Shown: piece by piece, positions 41,027 through 50,441 of the stretch
Layout: each line of letters starts with the position of its first letter
Position numbering within the stretch: position 1 is the first letter of the stretch
Source of the DNA: Cochlodiniinecator piscidefendens
GTDB taxonomy: Bacteria > Pseudomonadota > Alphaproteobacteria > Rhodobacterales > Rhodobacteraceae
DNA length: 64,000 bases
Assembly (NCBI RefSeq): GCF_011326755.1
Contig: NZ_JAAOIE010000001.1
Span: 274,344-338,343, forward strand
Direction of reading: 5' to 3'
Notes under the pieces: model-generated
What the model saw: only the letters and a program-made list of their open reading frames with translations
What the model was told of the DNA's origin: nothing
Database searches by the model: none
Position numbers and translations under genes: made by a program

Positions 41027-41206
41027 TTATAAAGGAACCCACTGCAATTCAACGCGTGTCCCATCAATAACGACTTTACCTTGCTCTTCGAAATTAACGG
41101 TTATTTTACCATTAATGTTGGATTGTATTTGTCCAAGACCCCAGGCTGGTTGTTGCGGGTGACGCACAAACATTCCCGGCTCCAATATAGAATTAAGGTT
41201 GTCCAT
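41027..41206 (-). CDS. DUF3553-domain small protein
   Basis: A 59-residue gene. The sequence MDNLNSILEPGMFVRHPQQP, then WGLGQIQSN and GKITVNFEEQGKVVIDGTRV, matches DUF3553, a small beta-rich domain like the CarD/UvrD-type RNA polymerase-interaction fold. A GGAAAGGT element precedes the ATG. It is divergent from chpT with only 29 bases between starts, so the two promoters must overlap or lie within each other's genes. Function unknown. Confidence 0.85.
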   Translation of the reverse strand: MDNLNSILEPGMFVRHPQQPAWGLGQIQSNINGKITVNFEEQGKVVIDGTRVELQWVPL

Positions 41207-41235
41207 TTCGACCTTTCCTCAGGATATTTAGTAAT

Positions 41236-41835
41236 ATGAGCACCAAAGAACTTGATCTTGCAGCCCTGCTTGGTTCGCGCATTTGCCACGATCTTATCAG
41301 TCCTTTAGGGGCCATCGGCAATGGTCTTGAACTGTTGGAAATGACTCAAAGTGCAAATGGGCCCGAATTAGATCTCGTTTCAGACAGTGTCGCCAGCGCA
41401 AATGCCCGGATTAAGTTTTTCCGCGTTGCATTTGGTCACGCCCGTGGAGACCAGCAAATCGCGGATCGAGAAGTGCGCTCTATTCTAGCTGAACATGCCA
41501 AAAACAGTCGCCAAACGATTGATTGGCAAATTAGCCAGGATCCGCTGCGAAATTTGGTCAAAATCGCATTTTTATTGATAAACTGCATGGAGTCCGCAAC
41601 GCCTTTTGGCGGCAACGTCACCGTAAGCGAAGACAACGGGCGCTGGCAAATTACAGCGACCGCTGAGCGGCTGATCATCAACAGCCCCTTGTGGGAAGTG
41701 CTTTCAAATCCGAACGCCACTCATGAACTGAAACCAGCAGAGGTGCAGTTCGCACTTGTTCCGCTGGAAATTCAACGTAGCGGCAGACGCCTAACTGTCG
41801 AAATCGAAGAAAGCGGTATCTCGGTCCGCTTTTAG
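41236..41835 (+). CDS. chpT: histidine phosphotransferase ChpT
   Basis: A 199-residue pseudo-histidine-kinase phosphotransferase. The H-box LAALLGSRICHDLISPLGAI puts the phosphorylated residue at His18, with GNGLELLEM continuing the dimerisation helix. The C-terminal domain resembles an ATPase fold without a catalytic nucleotide site. It passes phosphate from the CckA receiver to CtrA and CpdR. CckA is 16 kb upstream in the same window. The start follows TTTAGTAAT with a weak ribosome site. Confidence 0.93.
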   Translation: MSTKELDLAALLGSRICHDLISPLGAIGNGLELLEMTQSANGPELDLVSDSVASANARIKFFRVAFGHARGDQQIADREVRSILAEHAKNSRQTIDWQISQDPLRNLVKIAFLLINCMESATPFGGNVTVSEDNGRWQITATAERLIINSPLWEVLSNPNATHELKPAEVQFALVPLEIQRSGRRLTVEIEESGISVRF

Positions 41836-41907
41836 GCGCCCCCACCAACACGATGATTTCACAAACAATTTCAATGATTGGGTGTCCTGCAAGGCAAAAA
41901 ATTAAAC

Positions 41908-42159
41908 TCAAACGAAATCAATAGGTGAGCGCACATATGTCCCGAATTTTTTCACCTTAGGCACCTCACTCCCCCGCTCAGCCGCCGCTTTTACCCCCCA
42001 TGAAAGCGTGATGCCAACATCTCTACCGCCGCATTGGTTGCAGCGCGGTTTCGCGATGAACGGGTTAAGGCAGTAATCTTCATCATGCTGCTCAATTAAA
42101 TCCGCCTTTAGCACCGCTAACCTTGGACGGAAGAAGAATTGATGCTGCATGGGAAACAA
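41908..42159 (-). pseudogene. zinc-ribbon protein fragment (truncated N-terminus)
   Basis: The 83-codon frame has two parts. Codons after about residue 17 look like a real protein, with a CNQC zinc-ribbon pair in NPFIAKPRCNQCGGRDVGITL and a charged tail. The first 16 codons are the antisense of the neighbouring plus-strand fragment and are not gene-like. This suggests a truncated copy joined to foreign DNA near 42110. The zinc-ribbon part resembles small roseobacter proteins that carry an RCxxCGGR motif. Confidence 0.4.
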
Positions 42160-42930
42160 ACCTCAGGGAATACATCAAAACAACCCTCAAAGATTCTAAT
42201 GGGCAGATAGCAACGTTTGAACTCGGGAACGAATACCAAAGCCACATGACTGCAAAGGAATATGGCCGCATTGCAAGTAAATCGGCAGAAATCATTCAAG
42301 AAGAATTGAATAGCTATTTAGACAATCATGCTGGTTGGGAAGAACCCGATATCGCGGTGCAAATTTGGAACCAGAGTATTGGACAGCAAGATTCGAGCGG
42401 GACAACGACCAATACAGGCCTTACAGATCAGGAATCACAGCCAGAAATGCGGCCGTTATGGAAGAGTTCAGCACCGAAGGACGGGTTGCGATTGATACGC
42501 TTGTCGGTCATTTTTATTTTGGAACTAGTGGCGATAGATACGCCAAAAAATGTACTCGATTATTCCGACATCGAAGATCTGACAACGTTAACTGATGCAA
42601 CTTGTGGCGATGCGATATCAACCTAAAGCAGTATCCGCAATTGACACCGACAAACTCACCATAGCGGGTGAGTTTGTCAAATTGGTGAAGGAAATCTTGT
42701 CGGCAAAAAACAAATAGATGTTTCGACGACAGATACAAATATTGACATTCATGCGTTTTCCGAAACAGGCCAAGTTGTGGTGTTCCTGTCGTCTTTGACT
42801 GAAGATCAACTCAGTTACGTCTATAACTTGAGTAGCACTGGCACAAACGTTTCGGTGTCCAAGCTAGGGAGTGATATTATTAGCGTTGATGGGAAGTTAA
42901 GAGATTCAGATCCTGCAAATAACTACGACA
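42108..42930 (+). pseudogene. decayed secreted RTX/glycoside-hydrolase-like gene, frameshifted
   Basis: Three protein-like stretches lie in order in two frames. The first (42108-42370) reads TLDGRRIDAAWETNLREYIK and FELGNEYQSHMTAKEYGRIA. The second, in another frame (about 42395-42540), reads RNAAVMEEFSTEGRVAIDTL and GHFYFGT. The third, back in the first frame (about 42690-42925), reads DIHAFSETGQVVVFLSSLTE and LSSTGTNVSVSKLGSDIIS. An FELGNE-type motif is common in glycoside-hydrolase-like domains of large Ca-binding secreted proteins. The order and frame breaks indicate a frameshifted and internally deleted gene remnant. Family identity is from memory and unsure. Confidence 0.5.
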
Positions 42931-43003
42931 TATGGGAAGAAGCCGTATTTGGGCGAGAAAGGATGGGAAAGTGGAAGGTCCGCACACTTATTTGGAGGCA
43001 CCA

Positions 43004-43390
43004 ATGGACTCATGGAACTCGCCCTATAGCGAAGTATTATGCTGGGGTCGGACAGATAACCCACTTCCCGATCAAGATTGGGATTTGGCCTTGATTAATA
43101 CCCTCAGCATTGATGAATTTGACCAAATGATCGCAGATACGTCCATTAAGGAAGACGCGCGCCATTTTTTTATTGGGTGTCTCTATACACTGGTCGGTGA
43201 CGCCGTTCGTACAAATGATCAAGAAGCGATCAATGCGGTTTTGGCATTTTGCAAAAAGACGGCGCCCCTAAATATGTACTTGGGATTGTGGAGTATTAGA
43301 ACACTGAACTTGATTGAGAATCCCGCTGACTATGAATACGCGTACTGGGGGGATAATCCCTTCCGGTTCGCTCAAGAAGGCGGGCTTTGA
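43004..43390 (+). CDS. hypothetical acidic protein with a strong RBS in the scar region
   Basis: A 128-residue protein, acidic and predicted mostly helical, with no motif I recognise. Its centre reads SIDEFDQMIADTSIKEDARH and then FFIGCLYTLVGDAVRTND. The ATG at 43004 is preceded by an excellent GGAGG sequence five bases away, so translation is likely. The frame continues upstream to 42932 without a good start. It follows the decayed RTX-like gene by about 75 bases. By shape and location it could be an orphan immunity protein, but nothing in the sequence proves that. Confidence 0.55.
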   Translation: MDSWNSPYSEVLCWGRTDNPLPDQDWDLALINTLSIDEFDQMIADTSIKEDARHFFIGCLYTLVGDAVRTNDQEAINAVLAFCKKTAPLNMYLGLWSIRTLNLIENPADYEYAYWGDNPFRFAQEGGL

Positions 43391-43473
43391 AATACCGGTT
43401 GGCATTATTGCTATGACGCAAATACCTGAAACCCGCCATTCGTTGAGTATTAAGCAAAGTCGGTTTCTCCTCC

Positions 43474-43876
43474 CTAAGACAGAAAGCTCCAAATTGGGGT
43501 CAGACTTGCAGCCATGACCCAATCGCAAATGACACAGAAGGGAATAAACCAAAGCGGGACGTCTGTTTTGATCAAGTTATGATGTAATAAATCCCACAAT
43601 CCATGTGCTGCGAGCGCGCCCACGATCACGTATGGATATCCGTTCAGTCCGACCCAAGCCGCGGCGGCAAATGCAAGCGCGATAGAGAATTCCAAAAACA
43701 CCGTTCTGGGGCGGCCATCCTTAAAGGCATATCCAATGTAAATGCCTGCGATCAAGACGAGCGTAATGGCAGCAAGTTTGGACCGGAAGGAATAAGTGTA
43801 TTGGTAGTGGCAATACCCCAAGCAGAAACCCAGACGTCAACGGTACTCGCGCAAAAATATGCTCTTGTCTGTTCAT
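43474..43876 (-). pseudogene. small membrane protein gene with a frameshift near its start
   Basis: The main frame (43474-43821) gives a hydrophobic protein with about four membrane segments, ending WFIPFCVICDWVMAASLTPI. It has no ATG, only a TTG at 43821. In the next frame an ATG at 43876 (MNRQEHIFARVPLTSGFLLG) gives an N-terminus that reads on as a hydrophobic segment and would join the main frame after a single frameshift around 43800-43825. I infer an inactivated gene, or less likely a TTG-started one. A DUF6010-like family is possible but unsure. Confidence 0.45.
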
Positions 43877-43907
43877 AGTTTCCTGATCTAGCTATGAGGC
43901 GCTGCGG

Positions 43908-44102
43908 TCAATGCGACAAATTCGCGTTTGAAGAGGCCTGGGTGATCTCAGGGCAGACCTTTATCAGTGAACCTGCAACCGCAGCAAAGTCATCAATGCC
44001 GAAACTCGAGCATATTGCGAGCAATGACTGCATCCAGCCATAAGCGATCGTTGGATTTTGACGCCTGTAGACCTCCTTGCCTAAAAATTTGGGGCAAAGC
44101 GT
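43908..44102 (-). pseudogene. gene-like open frame without a start
   Basis: Sixty-odd sense codons on the minus strand after a TAG at 44103-44105. They read KFLGKEVYRRQNPTIAYGWM, then QSLLAICSSFGIDDFAAVAG and SLIKVCPEITQASS. The composition is gene-like, but no ATG, GTG or TTG lies at a plausible start. It is probably the C-terminal end of a deleted gene. No family recognised. The rest of 43877-44296 contains only AT-rich sequence and an imperfect GTAGAC/GTCTAC inverted repeat (about 44071-44106). Confidence 0.3.
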
Positions 44103-44296
44103 CTACAAATCTTCGGGCAACTCACATTTAACACTCAAGCACTTGCAAACAAACATAGTGCCGCTTTTCGAAAAAGGGCACCATGGGGCTAAAAACTTAA
44201 ACAAGCGACGGTACCAGTTTAAACATAGGTACTAAACTCGAGATGTTGATTGATGAGTAATTTGAGAGATCTGGCGCTTGTAAATGCTGAATAGGG

Positions 44297-44635
44297 TTAC
44301 GCATCGCTCTCACCTTGGGCGTTTTTGCCGTCGATAAAGCGCTCGATGATCGTGACCGCCATCAGCCCCACCAGAAACGCCGCCGCGCAGAGCGTGCCAA
44401 GTGCGCCTTGCAGATCCTCAGGCATCTCACCCAGCCACGGACGCAGCAAAAACGGCGCAAGTGAGCCGACGCCGAATGACGTGGCCGCGCCGATAAACAT
44501 CACGCGCAGCCCCTCTTTCCATGTGGTTTTTAAAGTCGCGGAGCGCACGGCCCCGCCCAAAGCCCCAAAGAACGCCAGAAGCGCCGTGCGATCATTAAAC
44601 ATCTGACCCAGCACGCCAAAATCACCGTTAAACAT
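44297..44635 (-). CDS. phage holin-like membrane protein
   Basis: A 112-residue protein with three hydrophobic segments (about 16-32, 43-64 and 79-101) and a short charged tail (DGKNAQGESDA). Its size, topology and position right after a tail-spike fragment match holins of roseobacter prophages, small proteins that open the inner membrane during lysis. The GC content is higher than in flanking chromosomal genes, which supports phage origin. No endolysin or integrase is present, so it cannot act in a complete lysis system. Confidence 0.6.
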   Translation of the reverse strand: MFNGDFGVLGQMFNDRTALLAFFGALGGAVRSATLKTTWKEGLRVMFIGAATSFGVGSLAPFLLRPWLGEMPEDLQGALGTLCAAAFLVGLMAVTIIERFIDGKNAQGESDA

Positions 44636-44673
44636 ACCAATCCCTTTCGGTTTTATCGTGAATTCAAACGCCC

Positions 44674-45822
44674 TTAGGCCACCTGTACCGCATTGTTTCG
44701 GATGGCTTTGAGCAGGCCTTGGGGGCCGTCGGTTATGACCGCGCCGGGGGTGCCGGGGGCGATGCTGAAGGTGGTGCCAAAGGTGACCGGCAGCGCATCA
44801 GCGCGCGTTATGTCGGTCAGCGGCAGGTAGCCTTTTGTTTTGACGCGGCCTTTGTCATTGCTGGCGATATCTTCCCATGCCACCCCGGCAAACAGGCTGG
44901 CCGCATCAGCGTTGGTCATCAGGCGCACCCGGTCAAACGTCCCGTCATACGCCAGCACCGCGCCCATGCGTATCCCCGTGCCTGAGGTGTTTTTCAGGGC
45001 CTGTTCTTCGTCGGCAAACATCGGGCGTTTGCGCGCGCCGGGCTTAAAGATCGACGCCACCCCAGCCGATCCAAGCGCGCCGTTGATGATCGCCAAAACC
45101 GCCGCGTTGTCCTGATCCGTGTGGTTTTGGTCGAAGGTCACGGTGATCGGCGCACCGCCATCGATGGTCCCGCTGAGAGCTTTTCTGCTCGATGTGCAAT
45201 CGCCAAGCCGCTTGCCGAGCGTTTTGATGACCACATCTTTATTCAACCCAACGCCTTGCGCTGAGACATCGCCCCAGCCCCAAGCCGCCGCGCCAAATCC
45301 GGGCGAACCAACCCGTTCATAAAACCGATCCGTGAGACCATCACCAAAGATATCCGCCACCGCAGCAGTGCCCGCAATCGCCACGCTGCTGGACGCGTCT
45401 TGGGTCGCGCTTTTGATCCGCAGCGCCTCGCCAAAATCCTCATTCAGGAACACCGCCGGGGAATTGCCATGGCCGGTGATCGTGATCTCATTATGATCCG
45501 CCGGTTGCTTGGCCAAATCGGTTTGAAGCCACGGATCAATCTTTACCGCAATGTCCCCGCCAAACACGCAGCCCTGCGCAAAACACACTTCAGGCTGGAA
45601 TGAAGCGCGCGGCTTTAATTCAAAGGAGTTCGTCCCATCTTGGCGTGCGACAAAGCGCGAACGGATCAATTCAACCCGCGTTGGGGTGTCAAAATCAACG
45701 TTGGTGTGATAGCTAAATCCACCCCGACGCCGCGAGATAAACGTGCTGTCCTGCAAACGCACCACCTGCCCCGACGACAGACCCGATCCAACCGCATATT
45801 GCGCGCCCCAATAGTTCCCCAC
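44674..45822 (-). CDS. phage tail-spike-like protein, C-terminal fragment
   Basis: The open frame from the GTG at 45822 gives 382 residues. The frame remains open upstream through 43 more codons to the proA stop at 45948-45950, so the original N-terminus is missing. The first part (VRLQDSTFISRRRGGFSYHT, ELIRSRFVARQDGTNSFELK) has the repeated beta-strand pattern of a right-handed beta-helix. The C-terminal part resembles the receptor-binding or decoration ends of prophage tail proteins. GC-rich codon use differs from neighbours. It is probably not functional. Confidence 0.5.
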   Translation of the reverse strand: MGNYWGAQYAVGSGLSSGQVVRLQDSTFISRRRGGFSYHTNVDFDTPTRVELIRSRFVARQDGTNSFELKPRASFQPEVCFAQGCVFGGDIAVKIDPWLQTDLAKQPADHNEITITGHGNSPAVFLNEDFGEALRIKSATQDASSSVAIAGTAAVADIFGDGLTDRFYERVGSPGFGAAAWGWGDVSAQGVGLNKDVVIKTLGKRLGDCTSSRKALSGTIDGGAPITVTFDQNHTDQDNAAVLAIINGALGSAGVASIFKPGARKRPMFADEEQALKNTSGTGIRMGAVLAYDGTFDRVRLMTNADAASLFAGVAWEDIASNDKGRVKTKGYLPLTDITRADALPVTFGTTFSIAPGTPGAVITDGPQGLLKAIRNNAVQVA

Positions 45823-45947
45823 GCTGCTGTCATTGCCCAGGTGTTCAACATGGCAATTGACGATCTCCTGAACCCGGTTTGAATAATTACCATCGCTTTC
45901 CAGATGGATCGCATAACGCGCATTTTTCGCGGTGATCCTCAGCCCTT

Positions 45948-47204
45948 CTAGGCACGCACCGTACCGTTACCCGTCACAATGTATTTGAAACTGGTCAGTT
46001 GCTCCGCTCCAACGGGGCCTCTCGCGTGCATCTTGCCGGTTGCGATCCCGATTTCAGCCCCCATACCAAATTCGCCGCCATCAGCAAATTGGGTAGACGC
46101 ATTGCGCATCAAAATAGCACTATCTAGGCGCGTAAAGAAATGTTCGGCGCAGACATCATCTTCGGTTAAAATACAATCTGTATGGTTAGAACCATAAGTG
46201 CGAATGTGGGAAATTGCGTCATCAGCAGACTCTACAATTTTTGCCGCGATGATCATGTCGAGGAACTCAGTTCCCCAGTCATTCTCCGACGCAACTGTCG
46301 TCCCTGTCAAACCATCCCCAGCGTGAACATCCACCCCTTTTTCAATCAGCGCATCCACAACAGCCTGCCCAAGGTCCGCCGCGATGTCTTTGTGAATAAG
46401 CAAACATTCTACTGAACCACAAATGCCAGGTCGACGCGTTTTAGCATTTATGACCACATCCAGTGTTTTCTGCGGATCAGCCGCTTTATCAATGTAGATG
46501 TGAACGATACCTTCAAGATGAGCAAACACCGGCACACGCGCTTCGCGTTGAACAAGCCCGACCAAACCTTTACCACCGCGCGGAACAATGACGTCAATAT
46601 AATCTGTCATGGTTAGCATTTCAGACACAGCCGCCCGGTCACGGGTTGGCACCAACTGAATGGAATCCTCTGGTAAACCTGCTGCGTTCAGTCCCTCTTG
46701 CAAACAGGAATGAATCGCGCTGGCACTGTGAAAACTTTCTGAACCGCCGCGCAAGATAACAGCATTTCCGGCCTTTAGGCACAAGGCACCTGCATCCGCT
46801 GTCACGTTTGGGCGACTTTCGTATATAACGCCGATCACGCCTAACGGCGTGCGCACACGTTTTATGTGCAGACCTGTTGGACGGTCCCATTCGGACAACA
46901 CCGCACCGACAGGGTCATCCTGCCCAGCAACGGCACGCAAACCATTTACGATCCCTTCGATACGAGATTCATCCAGCATCAAACGATCCATCATCGCAGG
47001 TGATAGGCCTTTGGCCCGCCCAAAATCCAAATCTTTAGCATTTTCGTTGATGATATCTGCACGGCGCGCCCAAACGGCATCTGCCGCAGCGTTCAGTGCT
47101 TGTTCTTTACGTGCCGGTGGTACAAACGCAAGCTCCGCTGCTGCCGCGCGGGCGCGGGCACCAATATCAGCCATAAGGGCGGGGATATTTTGCGTATCAC
47201 TCAT
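45948..47204 (-). CDS. proA: gamma-glutamyl phosphate reductase
   Basis: A 418-residue NADPH-dependent reductase of proline synthesis, giving glutamate semialdehyde. Landmarks are [20 protein letters not shown] (preceding cofactor region), [19 protein letters not shown] and the catalytic cysteine in [15 protein letters not shown]. The protein looks complete, ending GNGTVRA, even though the phage fragment starts directly at its stop codon. It follows proB by 33 bases. Confidence 0.96.
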   Translation of the reverse strand: MSDTQNIPALMADIGARARAAAAELAFVPPARKEQALNAAADAVWARRADIINENAKDLDFGRAKGLSPAMMDRLMLDESRIEGIVNGLRAVAGQDDPVGAVLSEWDRPTGLHIKRVRTPLGVIGVIYESRPNVTADAGALCLKAGNAVILRGGSESFHSASAIHSCLQEGLNAAGLPEDSIQLVPTRDRAAVSEMLTMTDYIDVIVPRGGKGLVGLVQREARVPVFAHLEGIVHIYIDKAADPQKTLDVVINAKTRRPGICGSVECLLIHKDIAADLGQAVVDALIEKGVDVHAGDGLTGTTVASENDWGTEFLDMIIAAKIVESADDAISHIRTYGSNHTDCILTEDDVCAEHFFTRLDSAILMRNASTQFADGGEFGMGAEIGIATGKMHARGPVGAEQLTSFKYIVTGNGTVRA

Positions 47205-47237
47205 TGTTTGTACCTTTGTTTGTCGTTCGACGCCCGA

Positions 47238-48344
47238 TCAGAGCGCCATATCATCACGATGGATAAGGGCCGCACGGCCCGGGTATCCGAGTATTGCTTC
47301 TATTTCTTGGGATTTATGGCCTTTGATCGCCTCGGCTTCTTGCGCGGTATAGCGCATCAAGCCCTTTCCAAGCGTTTCGCCAGAGGGGCCAAGAATATCA
47401 ACCGGGTCACCTCGGCCAAACTCACCTGAAACACTGATCACACCCGCCGGAAGAAGTGATTTCCCCTGCCCCAGCGCGCGTGCAGCCCCAGCATCCAACT
47501 TAACATTTCCTTGGGGTTTCATCGTCCCGATCCAAAGTTTACGCGCGGCTTGCGGGTCGCTTTCTGCTAAGAACCATGTGCAAGATGCACCCTCCATCAA
47601 TGCCTTAAGCGGACGCAGGGCCGACCCCTCGGAAATCACCATAGCGCATCCAGCCCCAACAGCCGTTTTGGCCGCCATGACCTTTGTCTTCATCCCACCC
47701 TTTGACAGGCCAGACGTCGGATCACCCGCCATCGCTTCGATCTCAGGTGTTATGTGTTCAATCACCGAAAGCCGTTTTGCCGTAGGATCGATCTGCGGAT
47801 TTGCAGTGTAAAGGCCATCAACGTCAGACAGCAGAACCAGTTTATCCGCCCCAACGGTCACGGCAACTTGCGCAGCTAAACGATCGTTATCCCCAAACCG
47901 AATTTCGTCTGTCGCCACAGTATCGTTTTCATTGACGATGGGAACGGCGCCAAGCCCCAGCAATTGCTCAAGCGTCGCGCGCGTATTAAGATACCGACGA
48001 CGGTTTGCGCTATCCTCAAGCGTCAGCAATACTTGCGCAGTTGTTATGCCGTGGAGCTGCAACGCCTCTTCGTAGGCGCGGGCCAAACGGATTTGCCCAA
48101 CAGCGGCTGCGGCCTGAGATTGCTCAAGCGACAGCGCACCATCGGACAACCCTAAAACCTGCCGACCAAGCGCAATTGAGCCAGACGATACCAAAACAAC
48201 ATCAACGCCACGCGATTTGGCCTCTGCCACGTCCTCTGCAAGGCAATGAAGCCAAGCAGCCTTTAGCCGACCAGAATTGCGGTCAACCAAAAGTGCTGAA
48301 CCGATCTTAATAACCAAACGTTTTGCGGAACTTAAGGACGCCAC
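47238..48344 (-). CDS. proB: glutamate 5-kinase
   Basis: A 368-residue kinase that phosphorylates glutamate, the first step of proline synthesis. The amino-acid kinase domain has [44 protein letters not shown] and [15 protein letters not shown]-terminal PUA domain (about 275-365) is present, as in long-form ProB. The start overlaps the obgE stop by 13 bases. Confidence 0.96.
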   Translation of the reverse strand: MASLSSAKRLVIKIGSALLVDRNSGRLKAAWLHCLAEDVAEAKSRGVDVVLVSSGSIALGRQVLGLSDGALSLEQSQAAAAVGQIRLARAYEEALQLHGITTAQVLLTLEDSANRRRYLNTRATLEQLLGLGAVPIVNENDTVATDEIRFGDNDRLAAQVAVTVGADKLVLLSDVDGLYTANPQIDPTAKRLSVIEHITPEIEAMAGDPTSGLSKGGMKTKVMAAKTAVGAGCAMVISEGSALRPLKALMEGASCTWFLAESDPQAARKLWIGTMKPQGNVKLDAGAARALGQGKSLLPAGVISVSGEFGRGDPVDILGPSGETLGKGLMRYTAQEAEAIKGHKSQEIEAILGYPGRAALIHRDDMAL

Positions 48345-49369
48345 GTCTGGGGCTCCTCCTTAGAGGATTTTAGACGAATGCGATCATCTTCGATTTGTCC
48401 ACGCACTGCGCGCAATACAGGTGTTAAGCCTTCTTTGCTAACACCAGACATCATCAGAACCTTACCGCCAACAGCCTCTTCGAGGGCAGCGCGTTTTTCT
48501 TCGCGTTCTTCAGGTTCCAACGCATCGATTTTATTCAATGCAGTCACGCGTGGCTTATGGGCCAGTTCACCGCCATAAGCTTCGAGTTCATTGATGATTG
48601 TGGTGTAGTCCTGAACGACATCCTCTGCCGTGCCATCGATTAAATGGAGCAAAACAGAACAGCGTTCGACATGCCCCAAAAACCGGTCCCCGATACCGCG
48701 GCCTTCGTGTGCGCCTTCGATCAGGCCGGGAATATCCGCCATGACAAATTCCGCGTTATCAACCCCCACAACCCCAAGGTTTGGGTGCAAAGTTGTAAAC
48801 GGATAGCCCGCGATTTTTGGACGCGCGTTTGAGCTCGCGGCTAAGAATGTTGATTTACCGGCATTGGGCAGCCCAAGCAAACCCGCATCAGCAATCAGTT
48901 TCAAACGCAGCCAAATGGTACGGTTAATGACTTCTTGTCCGGGGTTGGCGCGGCGCGGTGCCTGGTTTGTTGCACTTTTAAAATGCAAATTCCCAAATCC
49001 ACCGTTACCGCCTTTGGCCAAGACGATGCGTTGATCGACTTCGGTGATATCCGCAATTACTGTTTCCTGATCTTCATCAAGAATTTCCGTCCCAACGGGC
49101 ACGCGCAAGACAATATCTGCCCCGTCGTGGCCTGTGCGTTGGTTGCCTTTGCCCGGCTCACCGTTTCCAGCGAAAAAGTGCTGCTGATAGCGAAAATCAA
49201 TAAGCGTGTTCAATCCTTCGACGGATTGAATGACCACATCGCCGCCACGACCACCGTCGCCCCCATCAGGGCCGCCGTATTCTTTGTGCTTCTCACGCAG
49301 AAACGACACGCAGCCGTTCCCTCCGGCACCGGAACGAACATAGACTTTGGCGAGATCAAGAAATTTCAT
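48332..49369 (-). CDS. obgE: GTPase ObgE/CgtA
   Basis: A 345-residue Obg-family GTPase involved in late 50S ribosome assembly and stress control. The glycine-rich Obg fold covers residues 1-158 ([25 protein letters not shown]). The G1 loop GLPNAGKST is at 166-174, with [16 protein letters not shown] and NKID following. It lacks a long C-terminal extension. It overlaps a GNAT gene (14 bases) upstream and proB downstream. Confidence 0.96.
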   Translation of the reverse strand: MKFLDLAKVYVRSGAGGNGCVSFLREKHKEYGGPDGGDGGRGGDVVIQSVEGLNTLIDFRYQQHFFAGNGEPGKGNQRTGHDGADIVLRVPVGTEILDEDQETVIADITEVDQRIVLAKGGNGGFGNLHFKSATNQAPRRANPGQEVINRTIWLRLKLIADAGLLGLPNAGKSTFLAASSNARPKIAGYPFTTLHPNLGVVGVDNAEFVMADIPGLIEGAHEGRGIGDRFLGHVERCSVLLHLIDGTAEDVVQDYTTIINELEAYGGELAHKPRVTALNKIDALEPEEREEKRAALEEAVGGKVLMMSGVSKEGLTPVLRAVRGQIEDDRIRLKSSKEEPQTWRP

Positions 49370-49892
49370 CGGTTGCGGCCTTAAATTGCTGTTGTGTCAG
49401 GCGATAGAGTACTATGGGCGCGGCCTCAAGTCTTGCTGCAGATTCTCCGGTACTATCACCCATTTTTTCGAACCCCAAACGCTTCAAAACACAGCCTGAG
49501 GCAGGATTGTCGGCAAAATGGTCTGCGACAACCTCTTTCATGTCAAATCGATCAAAACACTCTGACAACAAAAGATGCATCGCTTCGCTGGCAATGCCTG
49601 TATTCCAAAGCAAAGGATCAACAAAATATGCACAACTCACTGGGTTTCCACCAATTCCGACCGTTCCAATGACTTTGGTGTCATCCGTGGCGAAACAAAT
49701 ACCAAGCCGAAACCCAAGCTCCTTGCGCCACTTAGACTGTTCGATCCAGTTTAATACCTTATCCGTTGGCCAAGGCGACGTCACCGAAAATAACATCGGT
49801 GCAACATCGTCATTGCCCGCAATGCGCTGTAAATCAGGTGCGTCCTGCGCCCTTAGGGGCCGCAGGATCAATCTTTCAGATTGCAAAAGCAT
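49356..49892 (-). CDS. GNAT N-acetyltransferase (RimJ/RimL-like)
   Basis: A 178-residue GNAT protein of the RimJ/RimL group. It opens [20 protein letters not shown] and has [20 protein letters not shown], the acetyl-CoA binding region, and [19 protein letters not shown]. The acceptor is unknown and could be a protein N-terminus or a small molecule. It lies between obgE and another GNAT gene of similar layout, suggesting an old duplication. Confidence 0.85.
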   Translation of the reverse strand: MLLQSERLILRPLRAQDAPDLQRIAGNDDVAPMLFSVTSPWPTDKVLNWIEQSKWRKELGFRLGICFATDDTKVIGTVGIGGNPVSCAYFVDPLLWNTGIASEAMHLLLSECFDRFDMKEVVADHFADNPASGCVLKRLGFEKMGDSTGESAARLEAAPIVLYRLTQQQFKAATDEIS

Positions 49893-49901
49893 ATCACATG
49901 C

Positions 49902-50441
49902 CTAGATCAGTTTTTTCAGGTAGGTCCATGTCGGAACATTGGCATTGCGAGAAACACAATGTGTTTCGGCATCTCCAAGATATTCAAATCCGGATTTCGT
50001 CAAAACCCGAGCAGAGGCCGGATTATCCTGAAAAACAGATGCAAAAATCGTTTCCGCGCCGTGCGGATTATCCTGCAGCAATGCATTCACGCTGGCTGAC
50101 GCGTAGCCCATGCCCCAAAACGCCGGCGCAGTCCAATACCCAATTTCAGATTGCTTTCGATCCATCGCAGTTAGCGAAATAACACCAATCACTTCGGAAC
50201 CACCGCTTTTGCTTGCATCGATAACCCAGACATCTTCGTTCCGGTTTTGATCTGTCGCACGCGTAATAAAAGCGGACGTTGCGCCCGGCGGCAAAGGATG
50301 AGGAATAGACGACGTTGTTTCAGCGACACGTTTGTCAGACGTATACATGCGCAACAGTCCCGCATCGGACTGCTGTACAGGACGCAAAATAAAGGTTTCC
50401 GCCTGAACAACAGGCTGGGTATTAATTGTCTCAAGTCTCAT
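49902..50441 (-). CDS. GNAT N-acetyltransferase (RimJ/RimL-like)
   Basis: A 179-residue GNAT protein, opening MRLETINTQPVVQAETFILR, with WTAPAFWGMGYASASVNALL and QDNPASARVLTKSGFEYLG as the cofactor-binding and C-terminal motifs. The ATG at 50441 follows a very strong GGAGGAGG ribosome site; a frame to 50528 is not needed. It is 9 bases from the next GNAT gene. Acceptor unknown. Confidence 0.85.
   Translation of the reverse strand: MRLETINTQPVVQAETFILRPVQQSDAGLLRMYTSDKRVAETTSSIPHPLPPGATSAFITRATDQNRNEDVWVIDASKSGGSEVIGVISLTAMDRKQSEIGYWTAPAFWGMGYASASVNALLQDNPHGAETIFASVFQDNPASARVLTKSGFEYLGDAETHCVSRNANVPTWTYLKKLI

Noticed and set aside
43314-43517. A 67-codon plus-strand frame after the small acidic gene
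   Set aside because: Its first part overlaps that gene in another frame, no ribosome site is present, and the end overlaps the opposite membrane gene.
44186-44260. GGTAC repeats in AT-rich DNA as phage attachment sites
   Set aside because: Copies are only five or six bases long, are not shared with the proA end, and lack an integrase nearby.
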